64,000 bases of DNA from Yersinia enterocolitica subsp. enterocolitica (GTDB taxonomy: Bacteria; Pseudomonadota; Gammaproteobacteria; Enterobacterales; Enterobacteriaceae), in contig NZ_LR590469.1 of assembly GCF_901472495.1 (NCBI RefSeq), positions 4,464,001 through 4,528,000 on the forward strand, read 5' to 3'. A program made the position numbers and the translations under genes. The notes under the pieces were generated by a model. The model was not told where the DNA came from. It saw only the letters and a program-made list of their open reading frames with translations, and ran no database searches. Every line of letters begins with the position of its first letter. Within the stretch, counting starts at the first letter, position 1. Positions 36,226 to 43,211 of this stretch are shown here, piece after piece.

Positions 36226-36756
36226 ATGAAACCTTGGCAATCAAAAAAATTCTGGCAGATCGCGGGTGGGGCAGCATTGGTAGTCAGTTTAGCTGGGTGT
36301 GCCCACAAAGGGGCTGATGTTCCCGTTCCGGCTTCAGCAGGAATCACGACAGCCGCTGCGCCTATTGCGCAACCTGCCGTACAAGGGACAGTGAATATCC
36401 GCGAGCGCATTGCCTTGCCACCTGATGCTGTCGTTACGGTGACGCTGTCGGATGCCTCACTGGCTGATGCGCCAACGCGAGTTATTGCTCAGAAAGCGAT
36501 TCGTACCGAGGGTAAACAAGCGCCCTTTACTTTTACCTTGCCGTTTAACCCAGCTGAGATTCAGCCAAATGCGCGGATCATTGTGAGTGCAGCCATTACC
36601 CATAATGGTCAGCTAATGTTTATCACTGATACCATCCAGGAAGTGATTAACAATGGTACCGGTACTCAGGCTAACTTGCTGCTGGTTCCTGTGACTTCTG
36701 TGGCTATTGAAACTGCTCCTACCGCTACAATGACCGGCACTGGAACGATACAGTAA
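36226..36756 (+). CDS. ybaY: YbaY, outer-membrane lipoprotein
   Basis: Lipoprotein of 176 residues. The signal peptide ends in lipobox SLAGC (Cys about 25). An Ala/Pro-rich linker leads to the conserved YbaY/YscW-like beta-sandwich beginning VQGTVNIRERIALPPDAVV. E. coli YbaY is a glycan- or envelope-linked lipoprotein without a settled role. Related to YscW pilotins of type III secretion by fold family, but nothing here indicates that function. GAAGGAG precedes the ATG. A downstream hairpin separates it from convergent ybaZ. Confidence 0.9.
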   Translation: MKPWQSKKFWQIAGGAALVVSLAGCAHKGADVPVPASAGITTAAAPIAQPAVQGTVNIRERIALPPDAVVTVTLSDASLADAPTRVIAQKAIRTEGKQAPFTFTLPFNPAEIQPNARIIVSAAITHNGQLMFITDTIQEVINNGTGTQANLLLVPVTSVAIETAPTATMTGTGTIQ

Positions 36757-36773
36757 CTTTCGACTGGCTTTAT

Positions 36774-36802
36774 GCGCTACAGGGCATAGTTCCCTGTGGC
36801 GC
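36774..36802. terminator. Hairpin between convergent ybaY and ybaZ
   Basis: GCGCTACAGGG (36774-36784) pairs with CCCTGTGGCGC (36792-36802), one wobble. No U-tract, so it may be a rho-dependent end or a 3' stabiliser. Confidence 0.45.
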
Positions 36803-36807
36803 TGAAG

Positions 36808-37197
36808 CTAGCTGTATTGCCAACGATATTGCTGTAAATCAATCCGCCCGGCAGGGCTTATTTCAATACCTTCCGCCAGCAATGCATTTTTCTGCCTGAG
36901 ATAATCTTCTCCAATTAACGATATTTCGCCATGGCGATTAATCACCCGATGCCAGGGTAAAGTAGAGCCTTCAGGTAAGCGTTTCAGAACACCACCCACC
37001 TGGCGCGCTGCTCTGGGGGAGCCTATCAGCCGGGCGATATCACCATAGGTAGTCACTTGCCCGTAAGGGATAGCTGCCACAACGTGAAATACCCGCTGAC
37101 GAAAGCTGTCCATTTTACTATGTTCTGCTGCGTCACCCGGTTTTTTTAGTTCTATTTTTGTTGTTGTCACTGCGTCCTCTTTCTGATCTGTTTTCAC
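36808..37197 (-). CDS. ybaZ: YbaZ/Atl, alkyltransferase-like DNA repair protein
   Basis: 129-residue member of the ATL family, relatives of O6-alkylguanine-DNA alkyltransferase. The methyl-acceptor motif PCHR is PWHR here (Trp82), so it cannot transfer the alkyl group. It is thought to flip and mark O6-alkylguanine for nucleotide excision repair. GSPRAARQVGGVLKRLPEGS is strongly conserved. The N-terminal 28 residues are variable and the start is less certain. Confidence 0.93.
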   Translation of the reverse strand: MKTDQKEDAVTTTKIELKKPGDAAEHSKMDSFRQRVFHVVAAIPYGQVTTYGDIARLIGSPRAARQVGGVLKRLPEGSTLPWHRVINRHGEISLIGEDYLRQKNALLAEGIEISPAGRIDLQQYRWQYS

Positions 37198-37353
37198 TAC
37201 ACATGGTCATGGAGAGATAGTAAGAAATAGAGTGGGATAAATAGAATGAAGGCAATAAATAACATTATCAGCGCATTTTTTGCCAGAGGAAAATAGGTTT
37301 AGGCCTAACTTTGAACCGCCTGGGCAAGAAACCACCAGTTAGCGCGTGTTGTC

Positions 37354-37382
37354 TTGCTATTTCGAAGTCCATAGCCGATAAT
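37354..37382 (+). promoter_or_regulatory. Candidate promoter of ffs (4.5S RNA)
   Basis: TTGCTA (37354-37359), 17-base spacer, GATAAT (37377-37382), then a GC-rich discriminator GCCCACCGC. Transcription would start near 37389 and leave a 5' leader of about 33 bases, to be removed by RNase P. Confidence 0.65.
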
Positions 37383-37421
37383 GCCCACCGCTCCAGAGTA
37401 TAAGGAGCCGTTAACGACAAT

Positions 37422-37534
37422 GGAGGCCCTGTTGGTTCTCCCGCAACACTAACTTGTGAACTCGGTCAGGTCCGGAAGGAAGCAGCCGCAGCAGGCGAGG
37501 TGTGTGCCGGGATGTAGCTGGCAGGGCCTCCACC
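37422..37534 (+). ncRNA. ffs: 4.5S RNA, signal recognition particle RNA
   Basis: About 113 bases. The ends pair (GGAGGCCCTG at 37422-37431 with CAGGGCCTCC at 37522-37531). The universally conserved SRP tetraloop and internal-loop region GGTCAGGTCCGGAAGGAAGCAGCC is present, followed by GTGTGCCGGGATGTAGCTGGC. With Ffh it targets inner-membrane proteins. Exact ends are by analogy to the 114-base E. coli RNA. Confidence 0.97.
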
Positions 37535-37958
37535 ATTTCTGATGAATCAATATTTCACTTGAGCGCCGTAGGTGAGGAGTATCGTTCACACAAGCGCAAA
37601 CATCATCAACTGATGACTGAATGATAAAATAAGAATATTCTCATTTATTTACAGGTTGAATTTTCTATTTGCATTTTAATTTTAGCCAATAATTAATAAT
37701 ATCTCTAAATTATTAGCAGTCAGGCAGGTTTTTAATAAATTAAATAGCACGTAAGAGCTTACTACTTAAATACTTTGATAACGCATTGGGCCATATCTAA
37801 ACACAGGTATGCAATAACGCGGGATTAAAGTTAACCTTCAATACCGTAGTTCTATCAAGACGTTTGTCTAACATTAAACACTTACAACCCGCTTACTGCA
37901 TTGAAGCCGATAACGATTATCGGCTCAACGTTGTGTGTCTTAACCAGCGTTAAGCAGA
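37535..37958. other. Intergenic region between ffs and ymoA
   Basis: AT-rich stretch of 424 bases, especially 37620-37760. No open frame with a convincing start and no strong hairpin seen. It marks the boundary between the conserved core and the accessory region. Confidence 0.5.
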
Positions 37959-38162
37959 CTATTTCACATGTTGCCATACAGTAGGTGGAATTTTATCATA
38001 AAGTTTATTCATTGTGAGTTCAGCTAAGCGGTGGTCTGCTGCTGAGTAAAACAATTCCAGCTCATCGTCAGAAAGTTCGTACTTATTTTTTTCAATTACA
38101 CGTTCCAATGTATCAATAGTCGTACATTTTCTTAAACGCATCAGGTAGTCAGTTTTTGTCAT
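37959..38162 (-). CDS. ymoA: YmoA, Hha-family modulator of virulence genes
   Basis: 67-residue nucleoid-associated modulator that pairs with H-NS and represses thermoregulated Yersinia virulence genes, including the type III secretion activator. The sequence MTKTDYLMRLRKCTTIDTLE to WQHVK is the YmoA sequence and identifies the genus. In Y. pestis it is degraded by ClpXP and Lon at 37 degrees, which ties it to the protease genes in this window. Encoded 45 bases downstream of ymoB on the same strand, as hha follows tomB in E. coli. Confidence 0.98.
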   Translation of the reverse strand: MTKTDYLMRLRKCTTIDTLERVIEKNKYELSDDELELFYSAADHRLAELTMNKLYDKIPPTVWQHVK

Positions 38163-38207
38163 GGTGTTTTTCTTCTCAATATAAAAATAATATAGGGAAA
38201 CTATCCC

Positions 38208-38576
38208 TTAAGTTTTCATCAGGGTACAGATGTATTCCCCTGAGAAAAGTCTGAATAAACGCTCTTTGGTTTTTTGCCAGCGCTGCAATTCCGGATCATT
38301 GATTCCGTAACTACTAAACAGAGTATATGTGTCGTCTAAATATTCTTCCACTAACTCTGAAAGGTCGCCGCCATCCGGGTATTTTATTTTAAAACTCATC
38401 ACAAATGAAGCTATATGCTCGATCAAATCATTGAGTTGCAGGTTTACGGCTGAAGTTGGATCATTTACCCAGCCATGATGGCTATCACCAAGGGTAGCAA
38501 TGCCTTCATCATACAAACTCTCGCACAGGAACTTCAATTGGGCAACGTCATGCCGCTTAGGTGAGTACTCATCCAT
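38208..38576 (-). CDS. ymoB: YmoB/TomB, Hha-YmoA partner (antitoxin-like)
   Basis: 122-residue acidic cytosolic protein, homologous to E. coli TomB (YbaJ), which counteracts Hha toxicity and affects conjugation and biofilm. The N terminus MDEYSPKRHDVAQLKFLCESLYDEG and the C terminus RLFSGEYICTLMKT are typical. GGGG and a GAGG lie ahead of the ATG. First gene of the ymoBA unit. Confidence 0.94.
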   Translation of the reverse strand: MDEYSPKRHDVAQLKFLCESLYDEGIATLGDSHHGWVNDPTSAVNLQLNDLIEHIASFVMSFKIKYPDGGDLSELVEEYLDDTYTLFSSYGINDPELQRWQKTKERLFRLFSGEYICTLMKT

Positions 38577-38733
38577 ATCATCCCCTCCGTAAACGCTTAA
38601 TTCGGTGTTGATAACACAATGTGAGTAGATCGGTAATCATATAAATGCAGAGGCTTATCAGAAACTAAATAAACTGGTCTTGCTATTAATATAAATCATT
38701 TCTCCGCTCACCGCGCAACTTTATTACTTAATC

Positions 38734-39087
38734 TTACAATTCGTCAGCGGTTGAAGGTCTGTCATTGTTAATTATATCAAAGATGATTTTTTGCGGATGT
38801 ACAATAAATGTTACAGTATTTGTTAGTAAATCTTCAGTGTTGATATCCAAACAGGGGTTGAAGATATACCACCTATAACAGTAACTCATTGAATAACAGT
38901 TATCTTTCAAAGCGGAAATATCAAGAATTTCTAATGAGCCTTCTGTGTACTGTGCATTTTCAGAATAATACATTAAACCGGAAACTAAACTTCCTTCAAT
39001 TTCACGAATATTATTTCTGATAGCATCCGTTAGTAATGAAATCGGGTAACACCCTGAGGGGAAGTCCCCAGCTATTTCATTGTTCAT
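38734..39087 (-). CDS. Orphan AT-rich hypothetical protein
   Basis: I do not recognise this gene. From the ATG at 39087 it codes 117 residues without a signal peptide or membrane helix. It is acidic and rich in Asn, Ile and Tyr, with four cysteines (GCYP, DNCYSMSYCY and FNPCLD). An alternative ATG at 39102 adds five residues and overlaps the end of another short frame by ATGA, but has no ribosome site. Base composition is more AT-rich than the core genes nearby, a sign of transfer. It lies at the start of the accessory block behind ymoB. The size and lone position would fit an immunity or antitoxin-type protein, but no evidence fixes that. Confidence 0.55.
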   Translation of the reverse strand: MNNEIAGDFPSGCYPISLLTDAIRNNIREIEGSLVSGLMYYSENAQYTEGSLEILDISALKDNCYSMSYCYRWYIFNPCLDINTEDLLTNTVTFIVHPQKIIFDIINNDRPSTADEL

Positions 39088-39102
39088 TAATTGTCCGCTC
39101 AT

Positions 39103-39681
39103 GGTGACAAGATTAATTCATTAGCGCATTGCCATTGCCACAAAAAATGCGATAACAATTTTTTTGAGTCACTACGCGTATGATTTGAATCAAAAAAATC
39201 AAATTTAATGAGACTTATCAACTTAACTGGCGAGTTAACCCTCAGTGGTGTTATTAACACCGCCATCTTCAATAACGCCATATGGCAATAAAATAACAAT
39301 TCCCAAATAGTCATCCTCATATTTACGACTATTACTTACGATTAATTCAACCTACTTCTATTAATTTAGAATGCTATGCGGATTTGATCAAGAGGTGGGG
39401 CCGCCGCATGGCTTATTTTTTATTGCATAATTTACTGTTTTGCGAGCACGAGCGAATAGTTCTGCTGTTAGATTACCAAAATTCAGCAGGTACTCACCAG
39501 TCAGCCCTCAGTAAAGATAGTTTAATTTACTGTAACTAACTATGAGAGTGTTGTGTGTTTTATCAACAGCGGCAGGTTTGCTTCCCCCTTATGTCCATAT
39601 TGTGCAGGTATCCCGTCATAGCTTGTTACTTTTGAAATCGGTAAGGCAACGATGTGCGCTTGAATTTAATAACTTATTGTG
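39103..39681. other. Gene-poor AT-rich region with a 15-base palindrome
   Basis: About 580 bases without a gene I can support. It holds a perfect palindrome, GGTGTTA and TAACACC around one T, at 39247-39261. It also has a longer imperfect stem, ATGCGG at 39376-39381 with CCGCAT at 39404-39409, followed by TTATTTTTTATTG on the plus strand. The latter looks like a terminator without an obvious gene before it. Confidence 0.45.
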
Positions 39682-39698
39682 ATGTTATATCATTTCAA
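39682..39698. promoter_or_regulatory. Candidate Zur operator of the zinc transporter genes
   Basis: ATGTTATATCATTTCAA has a full left half of the Zur box (consensus ATGTTATA-N-TATAACAT) and a degenerate right half. It lies just upstream of the first small gene of the zinc transporter unit. Weaker than the box before rpmE2. Confidence 0.45.
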
Positions 39699-39720
39699 TA
39701 AATTGCCTATTCTTTCTGAC

Positions 39721-39861
39721 ATGAATAAATTCACTGCTCGGTTTACCCCACTGCCACATTGGACATTGTTCTCATTATCTTCTTTGCAGCGCATTGCCGG
39801 TGTTGCTTTGCTTTGTGTGTTGCTGTGGTGCGCTATTTATTGGGCGACTATATTGCCATGA
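39721..39861 (+). CDS. Candidate 46-residue single-pass membrane peptide
   Basis: MNKFTARFTPLPHWTLF at the start is polar. The rest (about residues 23-45) is one hydrophobic helix with two cysteines. The stop overlaps the ATG of the downstream ATPase as ATGA (39858-39861), the arrangement of a coupled operon. The ribosome site is poor and I recognise no family. If real it could be an accessory subunit of the zinc transporter; equally it may be a leader frame used only for coupling. Confidence 0.45.
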   Translation: MNKFTARFTPLPHWTLFSLSSLQRIAGVALLCVLLWCAIYWATILP

Positions 39862-40586
39862 TAAATCTGAAGAATACTGAAATTGGATATGGTAATCATG
39901 CTCTGACACCGCCTATTGATGGCTGTTTTGTTGCCGGTTCGCTTACCGCCATTATCGGGGCAAATGGTGCGGGTAAATCCACTTTGCTTAAAACTTTGGC
40001 AGGACTACAACCGGCCGTAGCGGGACAGATTACCTTTACCGGCGGGAGAGTTCCGCAAATGGCCTACTTACCGCAACAAGCCGAATTAGACCGGCAGTTT
40101 CCTATTGTCGTTCAAGATGTTGTTGCCATGGGGTGTTGGCCCCAAAGTGGGTTACTCGGCGGGATTAATCATCAATCCAGACAACGAATTAACCTGGCAT
40201 TGAGCGCGGTCGGAATGCAGGATATGGCTCGTCAGCCTGTAGGTGAACTTTCCGGCGGGCAGTTACAGCGGGTGTTATTTGCGCGTCTTTTAGTGCAACA
40301 AGCGCAATTGATTTTATTGGATGAGCCTTTTACTGGGATCGATAGCCAAACTGTCGGATTGCTGCTTGAGGTTATTCATCAGCTACATACTGAAGGGCGA
40401 ACCATCATTGCTGTCTTGCATGACATGTCGATGGTGGAAGAACATTTTCCTCATGCTTTATGGCTAACACCTCAAGGCCATTGCTGGCAGTCCGCAGAGC
40501 AGGTTTTAGTACAGTGGCATCACTCGCACGGCTCATCTTGCTCCTTTTCTTCGCGGCCCAGCATATTAAGAGCAATCAATTTATGA
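39858..40586 (+). CDS. Zinc/manganese-type ABC transporter ATPase (ZnuC-like)
   Basis: 242-residue ATP-binding subunit. Walker A GANGAGKS, Q-loop YLPQQAELD, signature LSGGQLQRV, Walker B LILLDEPFTG and H-loop VLHDMS are all present. It belongs to the metal-ABC subfamily (ZnuC, YfeB, AztA). The start overlaps the preceding small frame by ATGA, and its own stop overlaps the permease ATG by ATGA. Zinc rather than manganese is favoured by the Zur-like boxes, the L31/L36 paralogues next door and the third histidine of the binding protein. The canonical znuABC of Yersinia is expected elsewhere, so this would be a second system. Confidence 0.85.
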   Translation: MINLKNTEIGYGNHALTPPIDGCFVAGSLTAIIGANGAGKSTLLKTLAGLQPAVAGQITFTGGRVPQMAYLPQQAELDRQFPIVVQDVVAMGCWPQSGLLGGINHQSRQRINLALSAVGMQDMARQPVGELSGGQLQRVLFARLLVQQAQLILLDEPFTGIDSQTVGLLLEVIHQLHTEGRTIIAVLHDMSMVEEHFPHALWLTPQGHCWQSAEQVLVQWHHSHGSSCSFSSRPSILRAINL

Positions 40587-41440
40587 CGTTGTTTCATTTA
40601 CTTGCCGATCCTTTTATGGATTTCGGCTTTATGCGACGAGCATTGGTGGCCTGTTTAGCTTTGTCACTCAGTTCAGCGCCTCTAGGGGTTTTCTTATTAT
40701 TAAGACGAATGAGTTTAGTCGGTGATGCCCTGTCACATACGGTATTGCCGGGGGCGGCTATTGGATATCTGATTTCAGGTATGTCGTTGGTTGCGATGGG
40801 AATTGGTGGTTTTATTGCCGGGCTTGCGGTTGCCATGATGTCGGGCTGGGTGAGTCGCCGAACACTGTTAAAAGAAGATGCCAGCTTTGCCGGTTTCTAT
40901 CTTGGTTCTTTGGCTTTGGGGGTCACCCTCGTCTCTTTGCGCGGTTCCAGTATGGATCTGCTGCATGTGTTGTTCGGTTCTATTTTGGCGGTTGATACCA
41001 ACGCCATGACTATGGTTGGTGTTATCACTACATTTTCCATGCTGGCATTAACCGCCATTTATCGCGCATTGGTGGTGGAGTCATTTGACCCCGTTTTTCT
41101 ACGGGTGAGTATGGGGCGCTGGTTGATGGTGGTTCATGCGCTATTTCTGTCGTTGGTCGTCCTTAATTTGGTGGCTGGATTTCAGATCTTAGGCACTCTG
41201 ATGTCAGTCGGATTAATGATGCTACCGGCAGCCAGTGCGCGTTTTTGGGCCAAAAATTTGCCGCAAACACTGGGGATCGCCATGACGATCGGCATGATTG
41301 CCAGCATCATCGGTTTACTGTGGTCTTATTACGCCTCATTACCTGCCGGGCCCGCGATTGTTTTGAGCGCCAGTTTAATTTTCTTTTTATCTATTTTATT
41401 TGGAACGCGTGGTGGTGTGCTAGCCACCGCGCGCCGTTGA
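40583..41440 (+). CDS. Zinc/manganese-type ABC transporter permease (ZnuB-like)
   Basis: 285-residue ABC-3 family inner-membrane permease with about eight helices. The segment MSLVGDALSHTVLPGAAIGY is the family signature near the N terminus; SVGLMMLPAASARFWA is in the C-terminal half. The ATG at 40583 overlaps the ATPase stop by ATGA. A longer upstream frame only reads the ATPase gene in another frame. Confidence 0.88.
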   Translation: MTLFHLLADPFMDFGFMRRALVACLALSLSSAPLGVFLLLRRMSLVGDALSHTVLPGAAIGYLISGMSLVAMGIGGFIAGLAVAMMSGWVSRRTLLKEDASFAGFYLGSLALGVTLVSLRGSSMDLLHVLFGSILAVDTNAMTMVGVITTFSMLALTAIYRALVVESFDPVFLRVSMGRWLMVVHALFLSLVVLNLVAGFQILGTLMSVGLMMLPAASARFWAKNLPQTLGIAMTIGMIASIIGLLWSYYASLPAGPAIVLSASLIFFLSILFGTRGGVLATARR

Positions 41441-41485
41441 GAACTATTTATTATTGAGAACCCCGTGTCATTAAAGGAGAGTTAA

Positions 41486-42364
41486 ATGAAGTATTTACCT
41501 ATTAGTTTGGCGGTAGCTGCCCTACTGTCAAGCCCACTGGCGATGGCCAAAACGGTTGCAGCCGTTGCCAGTTTTTCTATTTTAGGTGATATCGTCCAGC
41601 AGGTTGGCGGCGAGCACGTCAATGTGGTTACCTTGGTTGGGCCAAATGGTGATCCACATGGTTTTGAACCTACGCCGAAAAATAGCAAACAATTGTCCAA
41701 AGCTGATGTGGTGTTTGTCAGTGGATTAGGGTTGGAGGGGGGGTTAGAAAGGTTGATCACCGCCTCGGGGTATAAAGGACAGGTCGTGATTGCATCTACC
41801 GGGGTTGATACCCGTAAGATGGATGAGGAAGGCAAAATGGTGACGGATCCCCATGCATGGAACAGTATGGCGAATGGTATCAAATATGCTAACAACGTAA
41901 TGAATGCATTGATTGCCGCCGATCCAGAAGATGCAGACTATTTCCGCAAGCGTGGAGGAGAATACATTCAGCAACTGGAAAAACTGGATGCTTATGCCAA
42001 AGCGCAGTTTGCCGCAATCCCTGCCGGGCAGCGAAAAGTGCTGACCAGCCATGACGCATTTGGCTATTTTAGCCAAGAGTATGGGGTTAACTTCTTGTCA
42101 CCAGTCGGGTTTTCCACCGAGTCTGAAGCCAGTGCCAGTGGGGTTGCTGCGCTGATTAACCAAATCAAAAAAGAGAAAATAAAAACCTATTTTATTGAAA
42201 ACCAAACTGATCCACGCTTGGTAAAACAAATTGCCGAAGCCAGTGGTGCACAAGCCGGCGGAGAGCTTTATCCAGAGGCGTTATCTGCTGCTGGCGGCCC
42301 GGCAGCAACCTATGCGCAAGCGTTTAAACACAATGTGGATACCCTTGTCGGTGCCATGAAGTAA
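41486..42364 (+). CDS. Metal ABC transporter periplasmic binding protein (ZnuA-like)
   Basis: 292-residue cluster A-I solute-binding protein. The signal peptide is cleaved after AMA (residue about 21). Metal ligands by alignment to the family are His58 (GDPHGFEP), His123 (DPHAWNS) and His189 (SHDAFGYF). The third ligand is His, as in zinc-specific ZnuA, and not the Glu of manganese proteins. The His-rich acidic loop found in many ZnuA proteins is absent, replaced by a short DEEGKM stretch. AAAGGAG precedes the ATG, 45 bases after the permease. A shared terminator follows. Confidence 0.88.
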   Translation: MKYLPISLAVAALLSSPLAMAKTVAAVASFSILGDIVQQVGGEHVNVVTLVGPNGDPHGFEPTPKNSKQLSKADVVFVSGLGLEGGLERLITASGYKGQVVIASTGVDTRKMDEEGKMVTDPHAWNSMANGIKYANNVMNALIAADPEDADYFRKRGGEYIQQLEKLDAYAKAQFAAIPAGQRKVLTSHDAFGYFSQEYGVNFLSPVGFSTESEASASGVAALINQIKKEKIKTYFIENQTDPRLVKQIAEASGAQAGGELYPEALSAAGGPAATYAQAFKHNVDTLVGAMK

Positions 42365-42435
42365 TAATAGGATGAAATTTGCTCAGCCTCGAAGGGAACC
42401 AAGGGCTGAGTTCTCGAACCTTTGATGACAAATAG

Positions 42436-42467
42436 AAAAGCCCCATTGGGCAGCAACGGGGCTTTTT
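42436..42467. terminator. Bidirectional terminator of the zinc transporter and rpmJ2
   Basis: AAAAGCCCC (42436-42444) pairs perfectly with GGGGCTTTT (42458-42466), 13-base loop, T-tract to the right and A-run to the left. It lies between convergent genes. Confidence 0.9.
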
Positions 42468-42490
42468 AGTAGCAGGTAATACACTCAACA

Positions 42491-42634
42491 TCAACGCTTC
42501 TTATGGGTTCCTCCCTGAACCGCTTTAAAACGTGGATTACTTTTGCAAATAACATACACCCGACCACGACGACGGACGATTTTGCAATCGGGATGGCGGT
42601 TTTTTGCCGAACGTAATGAACTCAATACTTGCAT
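42491..42634 (-). CDS. rpmJ2: Ribosomal protein L36, zinc-independent type B paralogue
   Basis: 47 residues, homologous to E. coli YkgO. It replaces zinc-binding L36 when zinc is scarce. [17 protein letters not shown] leads into the conserved [16 protein letters not shown] and a basic tail. The CxxC..CxxxxH zinc ribbon of type A L36 is not present (only Cys17 and Cys30). GAGAG precedes the ATG. Encoded 14 bases after rpmE2 and under the same Zur-like operator. Confidence 0.93.
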
Positions 42635-42648
42635 AATTACTCTCAGAA

Positions 42649-42909
42649 TTAGCTGGCTTTTTTGGTCAGGAAACTGCCGTAACGCTGATGGAAACGCGCG
42701 GCACTGCCTTCTTTTGAAAACTCTTTTTGTTTACCGGTGTAATACGGATGCGACGCTGAAGAGATATCCAATGTGACGTAAGGATAGGTCTGACCATCGC
42801 GCTCAATGGTGCGCGCTGTGGCGATAGTTGAACCGACAGTGAAATAAGTGTCTGCACTGGTATCGTGAAAAACCACAGTTCGGTAGTTAGGATGGATGCC
42901 AGGTTTCAT
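42649..42909 (-). CDS. rpmE2: Ribosomal protein L31, zinc-independent type B paralogue
   Basis: 86 residues, homologous to Ykg[17 protein letters not shown] is the family start; [12 protein letters not shown] and [13 protein letters not shown] residues GSFLTKK follow. It lacks the CxxC motif of type A L31, so it saves zinc and displaces the zinc form under starvation. TGGAGT precedes the ATG. A near-perfect Zur box lies 19 bases upstream. First gene of rpmE2-rpmJ2. Confidence 0.94.
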
Positions 42910-42927
42910 ATGAACTCCACTTGTTAT

Positions 42928-42940
42928 GTTATACTATAAC
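42928..42940. promoter_or_regulatory. Zur operator of rpmE2-rpmJ2
   Basis: GTTATACTATAAC is a perfect dyad (GTTATA, one base, TATAAC) that equals the core of the enterobacterial Zur consensus. It lies 19-31 bases upstream of the rpmE2 start, over the likely promoter. Confidence 0.85.
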
Positions 42941-43005
42941 AATAATTATGCTCCTTTCGATTTTCAGTTTCAAGTCTGAGTTTCAAATCCGAATAAATAA
43001 AAAGC

Positions 43006-43178
43006 CCGCAAAGCGAAATTTGCGGAGAGGTTAATGACAAACTGAGCATCAAGCCAGGTGCGTGAAGGGGGGACTGCCCCTAGGAGCGCTTCGGTCGCTT
43101 ACGCGACTACGACCCCAACGGAGCATTTCCCCTTCAATCGACTTTGTCAGTAGTCGGTTCGCAAACCGCAGTTTGCGG
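43006..43178. repeat. Nested palindromic repeat element, copy 2 (rpmE2-yhfT gap)
   Basis: Outer frame: hairpins CCGCAAA..TTTGCGG at 43006-43025 and CGCAAA..TTTGCG at 43160-43177. Inside are TGACAAA (43035-43041) and TTTGTCA (43143-43149). The bounding strings AGGTTAATGACAAA and TTTGTCAGTAGTC are shared with copy 1 at 34869. Between them GTGAAGGGG pairs with CCCCTTCA. The outer hairpin sequence differs between the two copies but matches within each copy. Confidence 0.7.
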
Positions 43179-43211
43179 ACTTGTTAAGCTAGGTGATGTT
43201 GTTATTGGCGA

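Noticed and set aside
39099..39320. 73-residue minus-strand frame ahead of the orphan gene
   Set aside because: The ATGA overlap is suggestive, but the sequence looks random and no ribosome site is present; not strong enough to list as a gene.
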